From: Falsiroseomonas bella
Lineage (GTDB): Bacteria; Pseudomonadota; Alphaproteobacteria; Acetobacterales; Acetobacteraceae
Assembly: GCF_003173615.1 (NCBI RefSeq)
Contig: NZ_QGNA01000005.1
Location: forward strand, 518,976 to 582,975
DNA: 64,000 bases
Direction of reading: 5' to 3'
The translations under genes and the position numbers were made by a program. The notes under the pieces are model-generated. The model had not been told where the DNA came from. It did not search any database and saw nothing but the letters and a program-made list of their open reading frames with translations. Numbering within the stretch: position 1 is the first letter of the stretch; every line of letters begins with the position of its first letter. Positions 44,968-52,894 of the stretch are shown here, in pieces.

Positions 44968-45504
44968 TCACGCCCCTTTCGGCCGGAAGGCGACGCAGGC
45001 GGCCGGGTCGGTCTCGATCCGCGGCCCGCCGATCAGGTCGATGCAGTAGGGTATGGCCGGGAACACCGCGTCGAGGCATTCGGCGATGGCGGAGGGCTTG
45101 CCCGGCAGGTTGACGATCAGGCTCGACCCCCGCGTGCCGGCCACCTGACGCGACAGGATCGCGGTCGGTACGGCGCGCAGCGAGACGGCGCGCATCAGCT
45201 CGCCGAAGCCCGGCAGCATGCGCGCGCAGACCGCCTCGGTCGCCTCGGGCGTGACGTCGCGTGGCGCGGGACCGGTGCCGCCGGTGGTCACGATCAGCGG
45301 GCAGGCTTCCTTGTCGGCGAGTTCGATCAGCGCCGCCTCGATCGCCGGCCGCTCGTCCGGCACCAGGCGGCGCACGGGGCGCCAGGGCGTGGCGAGGATT
45401 CGCGCGAGCGCCGCCTCGATGCCCGGCCCGCCCTGGTCCTGGTAGATGCCGCGGAAGGCGCGATCGCTGACCGTGACCACGCCGACCGGCACCACCGCGC
45501 TCAT
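44968..45504 (-). CDS. mogA: MogA/MoaB-type molybdopterin adenylyltransferase
   Basis: A 178-residue enzyme of the MoaB/MogA family, which adenylates molybdopterin before Mo insertion. Hallmarks are VVTVSDRAFRGIYQDQGGP, LIVTTGGTGPAPRDVTPEAT (TTGGTG motif) and GSSLIVNLPGKPSAIAECLDAV. It overlaps the RIC gene by 4 bases. Placement in the NO module suits Mo-dependent nitrate/nitrite metabolism, and the molybdenum hydroxylase 20 kb away is another possible client. Confidence 0.85.
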   Translation of the reverse strand: MSAVVPVGVVTVSDRAFRGIYQDQGGPGIEAALARILATPWRPVRRLVPDERPAIEAALIELADKEACPLIVTTGGTGPAPRDVTPEATEAVCARMLPGFGELMRAVSLRAVPTAILSRQVAGTRGSSLIVNLPGKPSAIAECLDAVFPAIPYCIDLIGGPRIETDPAACVAFRPKGA

Positions 45505-46154
45505 GCGCCGAAGCGCGGGAACAGCACGTTGTTCTCGAGGTGGATGTGCTGCGTCAGGTCCTCGGCGAACTGCGCCGTCCCGGCATAGAGGGCGCGCCAG
45601 GAATTGCAGGCATCCTCGGGCGGCTCGTGGCCGTGCGTGATCGCCTCCAGCCCGCGCAGGCGAAGCCCGTGGTCGTCGTGCTCGTCGCGCATCAGCTGCA
45701 TGGCCATCGCCGGGGCGTGGCCCGCGCGCAGCATGGGAAAGAGGCCCTGTTCCTCCTTCTGCATATGGTCCGTCATCTCCCATTCGATGCGGGTGAGCAG
45801 ATCGGCCAGGCCCTGCGGCACCTCGGGGTGATCGCGGTGCACCGCCTCCACCCGGCGCGCAAGGCGGATCAGCTCCGGCACCTGGGCGCGATGGACGTCG
45901 TGGTATCGGGCGATGATGTGGTCGATCAGCGCGCCGGTCTCCTCCGGCGCCTCGGGCACGCCGGGCACGAGCGCGGCGAGTTCGGCCTCGATCGCGGGCA
46001 GCGCCTCGGCGGCGACCGCATCCGCCAGGCGCACGGCGCCGCCGCAGCAGAAGTCGAGCTTGCGGCGGCGGAAGACTGCGGTGGCGCCCGGCAGGGCGGC
46101 GGCGATCTCGCCGATCTGGCGGGCGGCGAAGCCGGGGTCGGTGGCGGCACTCAT
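45501..46154 (-). CDS. Di-iron Fe-S cluster repair protein (RIC/YtfE/ScdA)
   Basis: A 217-residue RIC protein. The N-terminal ScdA domain has LDFCCGGAVRLADA. The hemerythrin-like domain supplies Fe ligands: HDVHRAQVPELIRLARR, EWEMTDHMQKEEQGLFPML, RDEHDDHG, and QHIHLENNVLFPRF. It repairs Fe-S clusters damaged by NO or oxidants. The gene starts at an overlap with the haemoglobin stop (ATGA) and its end overlaps the MogA-like start. This is a core member of NsrR-type regulons. Confidence 0.92.
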   Translation of the reverse strand: MSAATDPGFAARQIGEIAAALPGATAVFRRRKLDFCCGGAVRLADAVAAEALPAIEAELAALVPGVPEAPEETGALIDHIIARYHDVHRAQVPELIRLARRVEAVHRDHPEVPQGLADLLTRIEWEMTDHMQKEEQGLFPMLRAGHAPAMAMQLMRDEHDDHGLRLRGLEAITHGHEPPEDACNSWRALYAGTAQFAEDLTQHIHLENNVLFPRFGA

Positions 46155-46597
46155 GCGGGGACTTCCTTGCTGGTCCGGTTGGGCAGGGACAGAGGTGTCA
46201 GCCCCATTTCGAGGCTGGCGGCGATGCGGCGGGCGCGTTCGATCAGATGCGCGGCGCCTGCGGGCGGGAGGCGCGCCGCGGCGGTCTCCTCGAACAGGGC
46301 GAGCCAGCGGGCGAAATGCGCCGCGCCGAGCCCGAGATGCGCATGCGCCTGCAACGGCTGGCCGTGATAGGTGCCGGCCATCAGCGCGACCGAGCACCAG
46401 AACTGCGTGATGCGGGCGATATGGGCCTCCCAGTCCGCGACGCCGTCGAAGGCCGGGCCGAGCAGCGGGTCGCGCCGCGCGGCGCCGTAGAAGACGCGCA
46501 GGAAGGCTTCCAGCACCGCCTCGTCCAGGCCGGTCGCGGCGCTCAGCTGACGTGCCAGGGCGGCGCGGCGCTCGGAGGTTTCGGGGTACGCGTGCAA
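46151..46597 (-). CDS. Group III truncated haemoglobin
   Basis: About 148 residues, a group III (P-type) trHb. The B-helix Tyr is in LRVFYGAARRDPLLGPAF, and the proximal His is in LGAAHFARWLALFEET; the middle carries WCSVALMAGTYHGQP. Such proteins bind O2 or NO and often protect against NO. I chose a TTG start because AGGAG lies 7 bases ahead and the family begins near this point; the alternative ATG at 46624 overlaps the probable promoter. It is the first gene of the minus-strand unit, overlapping the RIC gene. Confidence 0.82.
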   Translation of the reverse strand: MHAYPETSERRAALARQLSAATGLDEAVLEAFLRVFYGAARRDPLLGPAFDGVADWEAHIARITQFWCSVALMAGTYHGQPLQAHAHLGLGAAHFARWLALFEETAAARLPPAGAAHLIERARRIAASLEMGLTPLSLPNRTSKEVPA

Positions 46598-46701
46598 TCT
46601 GGTATCTCCTATACCACTTACCATCCGCCCGTATTGTGGTATTGTCAATGCCAATTTCTCCCGGCGGCCGCAGTTGCCGCCCGGAGCGCAGGGAGCCCGC
46701 C
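46598..46701. promoter_or_regulatory. Divergent control region with TGGTAT repeats
   Basis: Between the haemoglobin and cyclo-ligase genes. On the minus strand a -35-like TTGACA (46643-46648) precedes a weak -10. Three TGGTAT/ATACCA copies occur (46600-46605, 46611-46616, 46637-46642). Two form the perfect inverted repeat GGTAT-CTCCT-ATACC (46601-46615), which includes the haemoglobin ribosome site. The NsrR encoded nearby is the obvious candidate regulator, but this is inferred. Confidence 0.45.
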
Positions 46702-47406
46702 ATGGCCCGACCACCGAACAGCCTCGCCTCCCCGGTCTGCTTCCTGCACGAACTGGAACCGGACGCCGCGGGCGGCTTCGCGGCGGTGGACCCGCAGCAG
46801 CGCCGCGATGTCGCGCGCTTCCGCCGCGCCGAGCGGGAGAGGCTGATCGCCGCGCGCATTGCGCTTGGCGTGGCGACGCGCGCGTCCCTGTCCGCTCGCA
46901 TCGCGGCCCATCTCGACACGCTGCTGGGCGATCCGCGGGGCATCGTCGTCTCGGCCTGGATGCCGTTCCGGGGCGAGCCGGACCTGCGGCCCTGGATGGC
47001 CTCGGCCAACGCCCGCGGGGCGATCACCGCGCTGCCGGTGGCCGAGGCGCATGGCCGGCCGCTCGAATTCCGCCGCTGGCAACCAGGCGAGGCGCTGCGC
47101 CCGGGCCTGTGGAACATCCCCGTCCCGGCGGCGGGTGACGCCGTGATCCCGGCGGTGGTTCTGGCCCCGTTGGTGGGCTTCGATCCGGCGTTCTACCGGC
47201 TCGGCTATGGCGGCGGGTTCTTCGACCGGACGCTGGCCGCGCTCTCGCCGCGACCGCGTGCGATCGGGGTGGGCTTCGCGCTGTCGCGCATGCCGACCAT
47301 CTTCCCGCAGCCGCACGACATCCCGATGACCGCCATCGTCACGGAGGACGGCGTGCTCGACGCGCCGCCGGTGCCGCCTCCGGACGGGCCGCCCGGATGC
47401 CGATGA
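46702..47406 (+). CDS. 5-formyltetrahydrofolate cyclo-ligase family protein
   Basis: A 234-residue protein. Residues about 35-215 are a 5-FTHF cyclo-ligase domain, with ARFRRAERERLIAARIALG, VSAWMPFRGEPDLRPWM, and RLGYGGGFFDRTLAAL (the typical ATP/folate loop). Ahead of it is an N-terminal extension with PVCFLHELEP-type residues. The reaction would be ATP-dependent conversion of 5-formyl-THF to 5,10-methenyl-THF. GGGAG precedes the ATG by 6 bases. Why a folate enzyme is divergent from NO-defence genes is not obvious, but such neighbours recur in NO-response clusters in my recollection of alphaproteobacteria. Confidence 0.8.
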   Translation: MARPPNSLASPVCFLHELEPDAAGGFAAVDPQQRRDVARFRRAERERLIAARIALGVATRASLSARIAAHLDTLLGDPRGIVVSAWMPFRGEPDLRPWMASANARGAITALPVAEAHGRPLEFRRWQPGEALRPGLWNIPVPAAGDAVIPAVVLAPLVGFDPAFYRLGYGGGFFDRTLAALSPRPRAIGVGFALSRMPTIFPQPHDIPMTAIVTEDGVLDAPPVPPPDGPPGCR

Positions 47407-47777
47407 CTTGGTCGCACAGGCTGATCCTGGCACTCCTGCTCCTGTTCGAGCCGGAATGGCGAGCCTTCACCGGGCGGGCGGGGCTCGGGCGCGTCTTCTG
47501 GGTCTATGGCGTGCTGGTCAGCAGCGGCCTCGCCCTGCTGTTCCTGCTGGCACGCGAGGCGCAGCGCATCGACGTGCAGCAACTGCTGCTGGTGGTCATG
47601 CTGCTGTACACCGGCCTGATCCTGGTTGCCGTGTGGCGCTGCGCCGGGCCTGCGGCGCCGCCCTGGGGCCAGATCGCCCGTGCGCTGACCGTGGCCTGGG
47701 CGCTGAACGTGCTCCTGCTGATCGGCTTCCTGCAGATCGACCTGGCCGTCGCCTGGCTCGGAGGATCGGCATCATGA
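47397..47777 (+). CDS. Small membrane protein of the NO module
   Basis: A 126-residue hydrophobic protein with three to four membrane segments (about 8-18, 36-52, 64-80 and 100-120) and no recognisable motif. It overlaps the end of the cyclo-ligase gene and ends just before the NsrR gene. There are two close ATG codons; the first is used. I do not recognise a family; the position suggests a membrane partner or regulator-linked protein. Confidence 0.55.
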   Translation: MPMTWSHRLILALLLLFEPEWRAFTGRAGLGRVFWVYGVLVSSGLALLFLLAREAQRIDVQQLLLVVMLLYTGLILVAVWRCAGPAAPPWGQIARALTVAWALNVLLLIGFLQIDLAVAWLGGSAS

Positions 47778-47899
47778 CCGCCGCACGTGCCGGGCGTACC
47801 GCCGCTCCTCCCCAAGACGGCGCGCGACCTGTTCCCAGGCCGCTTCGCGCTGGCCATGCCGAACCCGCTCCTGTCCATTCCCTTCTTGGGGGGCCGTGA
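47774..47899 (+). CDS. Possible 41-residue ORF between membrane protein and NsrR
   Basis: A short frame that begins at an ATGA overlap with the preceding gene and ends immediately before the NsrR start codon. The product is basic and Pro/Ala-rich, with no motif. The exact abutment is suggestive of a coupled gene but the protein quality is poor; it may be untranslated leader. Confidence 0.2.
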   Translation: MTAARAGRTAAPPQDGARPVPRPLRAGHAEPAPVHSLLGGP

Positions 47900-48331
47900 A
47901 TGCGCCTTCTCGCCTCGACCGACTTTGCGCTGCGCATCCTCCTGAAGCTTGGCGAGGATCCGGCGCGCCAGCTCTCGACCGAGGAGTTGTCGGCAGGCAT
48001 CGGCGTGCCGCGCAACCATGTGCAGAAGATCGTTCAGTACCTCGCCACCGCCGGCCTGGTGCGGACGCAGCGCGGCGCGCGCGGCGGCGTCACGCTGGCC
48101 CGGCCGGCGAGCGAGATCCGCATCGGCGCGGTCGTACGCCGTCTCGAGGCCGGGCAGGCGCTGGTCGAGTGCTTTCGCGCCGATGGCGGGGCCTGCTGCT
48201 TCTCCCCCACCTGTCGTCTGGCCGGCACGCTAGGCGATGCGCGGGAGGCCTTCATGGCGGTGCTGGACAGGACCAGCCTGGCGGCGTGCCTGACGCCGTT
48301 ACAACATTTTGTGGATGACGGACCTCTCTGA
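47900..48331 (+). CDS. nsrR: Rrf2-family NO-sensing repressor NsrR
   Basis: A 143-residue winged-helix regulator of the Rrf2 family. DNA-binding part: LGEDPARQLSTEELSAGIGVPRNHVQKIVQYL. The Fe-S ligands appear as ECFRADGGACCFSPTCRL, with Cys at about 91, 99/100 and 105, matching NsrR spacing. It loses DNA binding when its [Fe-S] cluster is nitrosylated, de-repressing NO-detoxification genes. It is located between the cyclo-ligase/membrane genes and the class II RNR gene, a natural controller of the neighbours. Confidence 0.88.
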   Translation: MRLLASTDFALRILLKLGEDPARQLSTEELSAGIGVPRNHVQKIVQYLATAGLVRTQRGARGGVTLARPASEIRIGAVVRRLEAGQALVECFRADGGACCFSPTCRLAGTLGDAREAFMAVLDRTSLAACLTPLQHFVDDGPL

Positions 48332-48392
48332 CCACCATATGTTGTCTTCCACCTGAGTCGCGCGCCGCGCGACCCGTGAGGAAGGTGGCCCA

Positions 48393-50816
48393 ATGGATGG
48401 TTTGCCCGTCGGCGCAGCCTCGCGCCGGAACAGCGCCTCGCAGCCCGGCTCGAGCTTCGGCGAAGCGCCTCTGCCGCCGCGCGCCCTCGACCCCGGCATG
48501 GGCCTCGCCGTTGCCCGGCGCACCGTCTTCCGCCCTGCCGATGCGGAGGATTTCGGCCGCGTCGCGGACCGCGTGGCCGCCGGCAACATGGCGCTGCTGG
48601 GCGAACGCGCCGATGCCACGGAACGGGCGCGGCTGCGCAACGCCATCGCCACGGGCGCGCTGATCACCTCCGGGCGGCACCTGCAGCATGGCGACGCGGC
48701 GCAACCGGGGCGCAACATGGAGGTCTTCACCAACTGCGCGACCGCCATGACCAGCTTCGCGCTGTTCTACCTGCTGCTGAACGGCAGCGGCGTCGGCCGC
48801 GCCTATGACGACGAGCTGGTGGCGGTGGACTGGGGCCAGGCGCCGCGGCTGCTGCTGCACCTCTCGCCCGACCATCCCGACTTCCCTGACAGGCGCGAGG
48901 AGATCCACCGCTTCGGCGCCGAGTTCGGCCTGCTGCCCTGGGGCACCACGCTCGCCGCCATGAGCGAGGCGCAGGAGGCCGAGATCCGCGCCTTCGTCGC
49001 GCGCGAGATCCTGCGCGACACGCAGGCCGTGCCGCTGCACGCCATCCGCCACGCCATCGCCGACAGCCGCGAGGGCTGGGGCAAGGCGGTGGAGCTGCTG
49101 GAAAGTCTCGCCTTCGCGGGTGCGGCGGACCGCACCTTGCTGCTCGACTTCTCCGCCATCCGCCCCTGCGGCGCGCCGATCGGCGGCATGCAGGGGCGGC
49201 CGGCCTCCGGGCCGCTGTCGCTGCTGCGGGCCTTCGTCAACCTGCGCAACCAGGTGATCGAGCCGGCGCGCCACCGCAGCCCGGCCGACGAGGCGCTGGC
49301 ACCCTGGGAGCAGGCGCTGCTGGTCGATCACCATCTCTCGGTCGAGGTGCAGGTCGGCGGCGCGCGCCGTGCCGCGCGCATGGCGACGAAGTCCTGGCGC
49401 GACCCTGGCATCTTCCGCTTCATCCGCCTCAAGGCCGAGGGCGGGCTCTGGACCGCGAACAACTCCGTCATGGTCGATGCCGCGTTCTGGGAAGGCGTGC
49501 GCGCCGCGCGTGCGGGCAGCGGCTCGCCGCTCGACCGCCATGCGCTGGCGGTGTTCGAGGAAGCGACCGCCTGCGGCTACATCAATGGCGAGCCCGGCTT
49601 CATCAACGGCGACCGGCTCGAGGACCACCGTACCGGCACCGCCTGGGCGAAGCCCGTGCACACGGACGGGCGCGACCTGCGCTCGGCGCGCTACGCGGCC
49701 GACCACGCCGTCCCGCTGCTCGCCGAGCTCGGCCGCCGCGCGGCCGAGGCGCGCTTCCCCGCCACCACCAACCCGTGCGGCGAGATCACGCTGCACGTCA
49801 CCGGCGGCTACTGCGTCATCGCCGATTTCGCGCCGCTGCTCGCCTGCCCGCGCGACCTTGCGGCGATGTCGCCGGGCGAGGTGACGGAGGACGTCGCGGC
49901 GGCATGGGATGCGCGAGTAGAGGACAGCGTGCGGCTCGGCGTGCGCTTCCTGATGCGGGCGAACCTGATGGATGCGCTCTACGCCGACGAGGTGCGACGC
50001 ACCAACCGCATGGGCATCGGCCCGACCGGCCTGCACGAATGGGCCTGGATGCGCTGGGGCTTCAGCTTCGAGGACCTGCTCGACGAGCGGCGGAGCGCGC
50101 CCTTCTGGGCGATGCTGGCCCGGCTGTCCGCGGCGGCGAAGGAGGAAGGCGTCGCCTATGCGGGCGAACTCGGCCTGCCGGCGCCCTTCACCGTCACCAC
50201 GGTGAAGCCTGCCGGCACCACGAGCAAGCTGTTCGGCCTGACCGAGGGCGCGCATCTGCCGGCGCGGCGGCAATACCTGCGCTGGGTGCAGTTCAAGGGC
50301 GTGAAGGGCGAGCATGGCTGGGCGCGCGACGCGGACCCGCTGCTCCCGGACTACGAGGCGCGCGGCTATCCGGTGCGTGGCCTGCGCAGCTTCCCCGGCA
50401 TGTCGATCGTCGGCTTCCCGACGCTGCCGCTGATCCAGCGGCTCGGCATCGGCGACCGTCTGGTGACGGCGCCGGAGGCGAGCCCGGCGGAGCAGTATCG
50501 CTGGCTCGGCCTGCTGGAGCGGCACTGGATCGGTGCCGAGCGCGGCAACCAGGTGAGCTACACGCTCAAGATCTTCACCGACCGCCACGACCTCGACGCG
50601 TTCCGCGAGCTGGTGCTGCGTCACCAGCCGGAGATCCGCTGCTGCGCCATCCTGCCGAGCCGGCCGGATCACGCGCTCGGCTACGAATACCTGCCGGAGG
50701 AGGAACTGCCCGCCGGGCGCTTCGCCGCGATCGTGGACGGCATCGAGGATGCGGCGCTCCACGAGGCGGTGGACATGGCGCATCTCGCCTGCGCGTCGGG
50801 CGTCTGCCCGATCTGA
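48393..50816 (+). CDS. nrdJ: Adenosylcobalamin-dependent ribonucleotide reductase (class II, RTPR-like)
   Basis: An 807-residue single-chain RNR, similar in length to bacterial AdoCbl-dependent ribonucleoside-triphosphate reductases. Key residues: first redox Cys in FTNCATAM (115), thiyl-forming Cys in NPCGEITL (462) and its partner in GGYC (474), and the C-terminal redox pair CASGVC (800 and 805). An early NGSGVGRAYDD loop is seen. It needs neither a di-iron centre nor oxygen, so it should resist NO. It starts 61 bases after the NsrR gene, with AGGAAGG upstream of the ATG. Active-site residues appear complete. Confidence 0.88.
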   Translation: MDGLPVGAASRRNSASQPGSSFGEAPLPPRALDPGMGLAVARRTVFRPADAEDFGRVADRVAAGNMALLGERADATERARLRNAIATGALITSGRHLQHGDAAQPGRNMEVFTNCATAMTSFALFYLLLNGSGVGRAYDDELVAVDWGQAPRLLLHLSPDHPDFPDRREEIHRFGAEFGLLPWGTTLAAMSEAQEAEIRAFVAREILRDTQAVPLHAIRHAIADSREGWGKAVELLESLAFAGAADRTLLLDFSAIRPCGAPIGGMQGRPASGPLSLLRAFVNLRNQVIEPARHRSPADEALAPWEQALLVDHHLSVEVQVGGARRAARMATKSWRDPGIFRFIRLKAEGGLWTANNSVMVDAAFWEGVRAARAGSGSPLDRHALAVFEEATACGYINGEPGFINGDRLEDHRTGTAWAKPVHTDGRDLRSARYAADHAVPLLAELGRRAAEARFPATTNPCGEITLHVTGGYCVIADFAPLLACPRDLAAMSPGEVTEDVAAAWDARVEDSVRLGVRFLMRANLMDALYADEVRRTNRMGIGPTGLHEWAWMRWGFSFEDLLDERRSAPFWAMLARLSAAAKEEGVAYAGELGLPAPFTVTTVKPAGTTSKLFGLTEGAHLPARRQYLRWVQFKGVKGEHGWARDADPLLPDYEARGYPVRGLRSFPGMSIVGFPTLPLIQRLGIGDRLVTAPEASPAEQYRWLGLLERHWIGAERGNQVSYTLKIFTDRHDLDAFRELVLRHQPEIRCCAILPSRPDHALGYEYLPEEELPAGRFAAIVDGIEDAALHEAVDMAHLACASGVCPI

Positions 50817-50906
50817 CGCCCGGCCCTGGACCTCGAAGTCCTGGCGGGGCTGGCCGGGCGATCAGTCGCTGCTCCCTGGCGGGCGCTATGCCGGGCCGGG
50901 GCTCCC

Positions 50907-50929
50907 GGGGGCCGTCCGGCACGGCCCCC
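50907..50929 (+). terminator. GC-rich hairpin after the RNR gene
   Basis: Stem GGGGGCCGT / ACGGCCCCC, nine pairs with a five-base loop, about 90 bases after the stop. There is no T-tract, so it may be a rho-assisted or processing element rather than a clean intrinsic terminator. Confidence 0.5.
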
Positions 50930-51035
50930 CGGATCGAGCTGGTTGGTCACTTGGCGTCGATGCTGCGGCTGGAGGGCGCGTGTCGTGCGCGCGACATGGT
51001 GATTCGTCCTCCACTCCGGCGCGACGTTCCTCCGC

Positions 51036-51116
51036 TCAGAGCACGCCGATAAGCCACAGGACGATGAGGATCGGGATCGGGATCCCGAGCAGCCACAGCA
51101 GTCCACCCTTCAGCAT
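51036..51116 (-). CDS. 26-residue hydrophobic membrane peptide
   Basis: A complete mini-gene: AAGGAG, seven bases, ATG, 26 codons, TGA. The peptide is one membrane segment with the pattern LLWLLGIPIPILIVLWLIGVL. I recall similar peptides with a GIPIPI core near stress genes in proteobacteria, but cannot name a family. It is encoded opposite to, and divergent from, the two-component system that follows. Confidence 0.6.
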   Translation of the reverse strand: MLKGGLLWLLGIPIPILIVLWLIGVL

Positions 51117-51439
51117 GTCCGATCTCCTTGCCGTGCAGCGTTCCAGCGACATCCAGGTCCGGTTGGGCCCCGTTCGCCTCCTTGGGAGAACATCCCGGGC
51201 GCGGCAGTGTTCGGGGCTGTTGCGACTGGCGAATGGGACGTCGTGGATGCCAGGAATTCCGAACCGCATCCCGGGGCGCTCTCGGCCCGATGTTCGGCTT
51301 TCCGAACACGGGTCCTGAGTTCGCGTCCCGCCTTTCGGCCCGTCGGTAGCCAACCGGGCGGCGTCGGAGACACCGGGGGCGCCCTGCGGCGTTGCGACCG
51401 TCTGCCCCTCGTAGCGGCCCACCACGGCCCAAGGATCCG
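51117..51439. other. Divergent intergenic region with a GTTCGG palindrome
   Basis: No gene is seen. It holds the perfect palindrome GTTCGGCTTTCCGAAC (51292-51307) about 130 bases before the histidine-kinase start, followed by ACGGGTCCT. A near-copy occurs downstream of the regulator (54624-54639). It also contains the leader of the 26-residue peptide. Confidence 0.45.
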
Positions 51440-52894
51440 ATGCGACGTCCAGCCCTGCCCGTCTCGCTCCGCGTGCCGCTGCTGGCCGGCCTGGCGGTGT
51501 TCGTCTTCGCGGTGGCGACCAGCCGGCTGATGCTGTGGGGCATGGGCCAGATAACCGACCGCGAGATCTCCCGCCTCGGTCGTGTATACCTGGACGGCCT
51601 CGCCGCCGCGGTGCTGCCCTCGGTCCTCCGTGACGACGGGCCTGGTCTGGAGGCCGCGCTGAACCGGGCGCTCGGCTTCCAGCAGGGCATCCGGGAACGT
51701 CAGATCATCGTGGGGACGCCAGCCGGCGAGCACTATGCCAGTGCCGGCGTCGGGCCGGAGAGCGAATGGCCCGCTCCCTTCCTGCGCGGTGTTCCCGGCG
51801 AGACGCTGGAGTTCTCGGAGGATGGCGGGGCCGTCTGGGCGCAGCGGCCCCTTGAGGAGGATGGGCGGCACATCGCCTACATCGCCGCGCAGCTCGACGT
51901 GGGAGGGCTGGCGCGGCGACGGCAGCGCTTCCGCGGGGGCATGGTCCTGTTCAGCCTCGCGCTCGCGGTCGTCGGCGGCGGGCTGTCCGCCGTCGCGGCG
52001 CGCTGGACCATGAGGCCGGTGCTCACGGTCACCGATGCGCTCGACAGGGCCGGGCGTGGCCGCATCTCGCCGATCCCGAACGCAGAGCTGCCTGCGGCGG
52101 GAACCGAGGCTCGGCGCCTCGCGCTCGCCTTCAACACGGTGGTGGCGCATGTGAAGGAGCGCGACAGGCTGGAGCGCCAGCTCGCCGGTCGCGAGCGGAC
52201 GGCTACGCTCGGGCGGCTCGCCGCGACGGTCGCACACGAGGTGCGCAACCCGCTGGCGGGCATCGTGACCTCCGTCGAGATCATCCGCCGCTTCGGCGAC
52301 GACCGCCCCGAGCGCGAGGAGGCAGTGGAGGTGATCGCGCGCGGGCTGGAGCAGATCGAGCGCGTGGTCTCGTCCACCCTCGCCTTCCACCGGGACCACG
52401 GCCTGCAGCGCCCGCTGAGCCAAGCCGATCTCGAGGATCTTCGCGTCCTGGTCGCCCCGCAGGCCGAGGCGCGGGGCGTGGCGCTGAACTGGATGGCGGA
52501 CCTGCCGCGGCCCTTTCCCGTCGATGCGGCGCCGCTACGCCAGGCTGTGCTCAACCTGCTGCTGAACGCGGTTGCGGCCTCGCCGGCCGGCTCGCGGGCC
52601 GGGCTGCGGGCGGGGCTCGATGAGCAGGAATGCCTCTTCGTCGAGGTGGAGGACGCCGGGCCAGGGCTGCCCGATGCGGCGCGCCGACGACTGACCGGCG
52701 AGGATGGGCCGGCAGGCGCCGAGGAGGCCACGCCCGGCCTCGGCCTGGAGATCGTCGAGACCATCGCGCGCCGGCTCGGCGCGCGCCTCGCGGTGGAGCG
52801 TGGTGGCGAAGCGCGCGGAACGCGCATCACCCTCGTCGTGCCGCCCAACCCCTCCGATCCGCTGTGCACGGACCCCGAGGACCTTTCGGCATGA
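51440..52894 (+). CDS. Sensor histidine kinase
   Basis: A 484-residue membrane sensor kinase. An N-terminal membrane helix (VPLLAGLAVFVFAVATSRL) is followed by a periplasmic sensor region of about 140 residues, a second helix (MVLFSLALAVVGGGLSAVAA), a HAMP domain (RWTMRPVLTVTDALDRAGRG), the dimerisation/phosphoacceptor box with His 266 in VAHEVRNPLAGI, and a C-terminal ATPase domain with N-box NLLLNAVAASP and GLGLEIVETIARRLG. The sensor region is unlike common named ones. The gene ends in an ATGA overlap with the regulator gene. The start has AAGGA just upstream. Confidence 0.88.
   Translation: MRRPALPVSLRVPLLAGLAVFVFAVATSRLMLWGMGQITDREISRLGRVYLDGLAAAVLPSVLRDDGPGLEAALNRALGFQQGIRERQIIVGTPAGEHYASAGVGPESEWPAPFLRGVPGETLEFSEDGGAVWAQRPLEEDGRHIAYIAAQLDVGGLARRRQRFRGGMVLFSLALAVVGGGLSAVAARWTMRPVLTVTDALDRAGRGRISPIPNAELPAAGTEARRLALAFNTVVAHVKERDRLERQLAGRERTATLGRLAATVAHEVRNPLAGIVTSVEIIRRFGDDRPEREEAVEVIARGLEQIERVVSSTLAFHRDHGLQRPLSQADLEDLRVLVAPQAEARGVALNWMADLPRPFPVDAAPLRQAVLNLLLNAVAASPAGSRAGLRAGLDEQECLFVEVEDAGPGLPDAARRRLTGEDGPAGAEEATPGLGLEIVETIARRLGARLAVERGGEARGTRITLVVPPNPSDPLCTDPEDLSA

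Noticed and set aside
48301..48345. ACAACAT and ATGTTGT pair as a possible NrdR or NsrR site
   Set aside because: The halves are about 30 bases apart, one within the nsrR coding region, and neither consensus fits well.
48332..48392. Cobalamin riboswitch expected before a B12-dependent RNR
   Set aside because: Only 61 bases separate nsrR and nrdJ, too short for a cobalamin riboswitch, and no B12-box sequence is visible.
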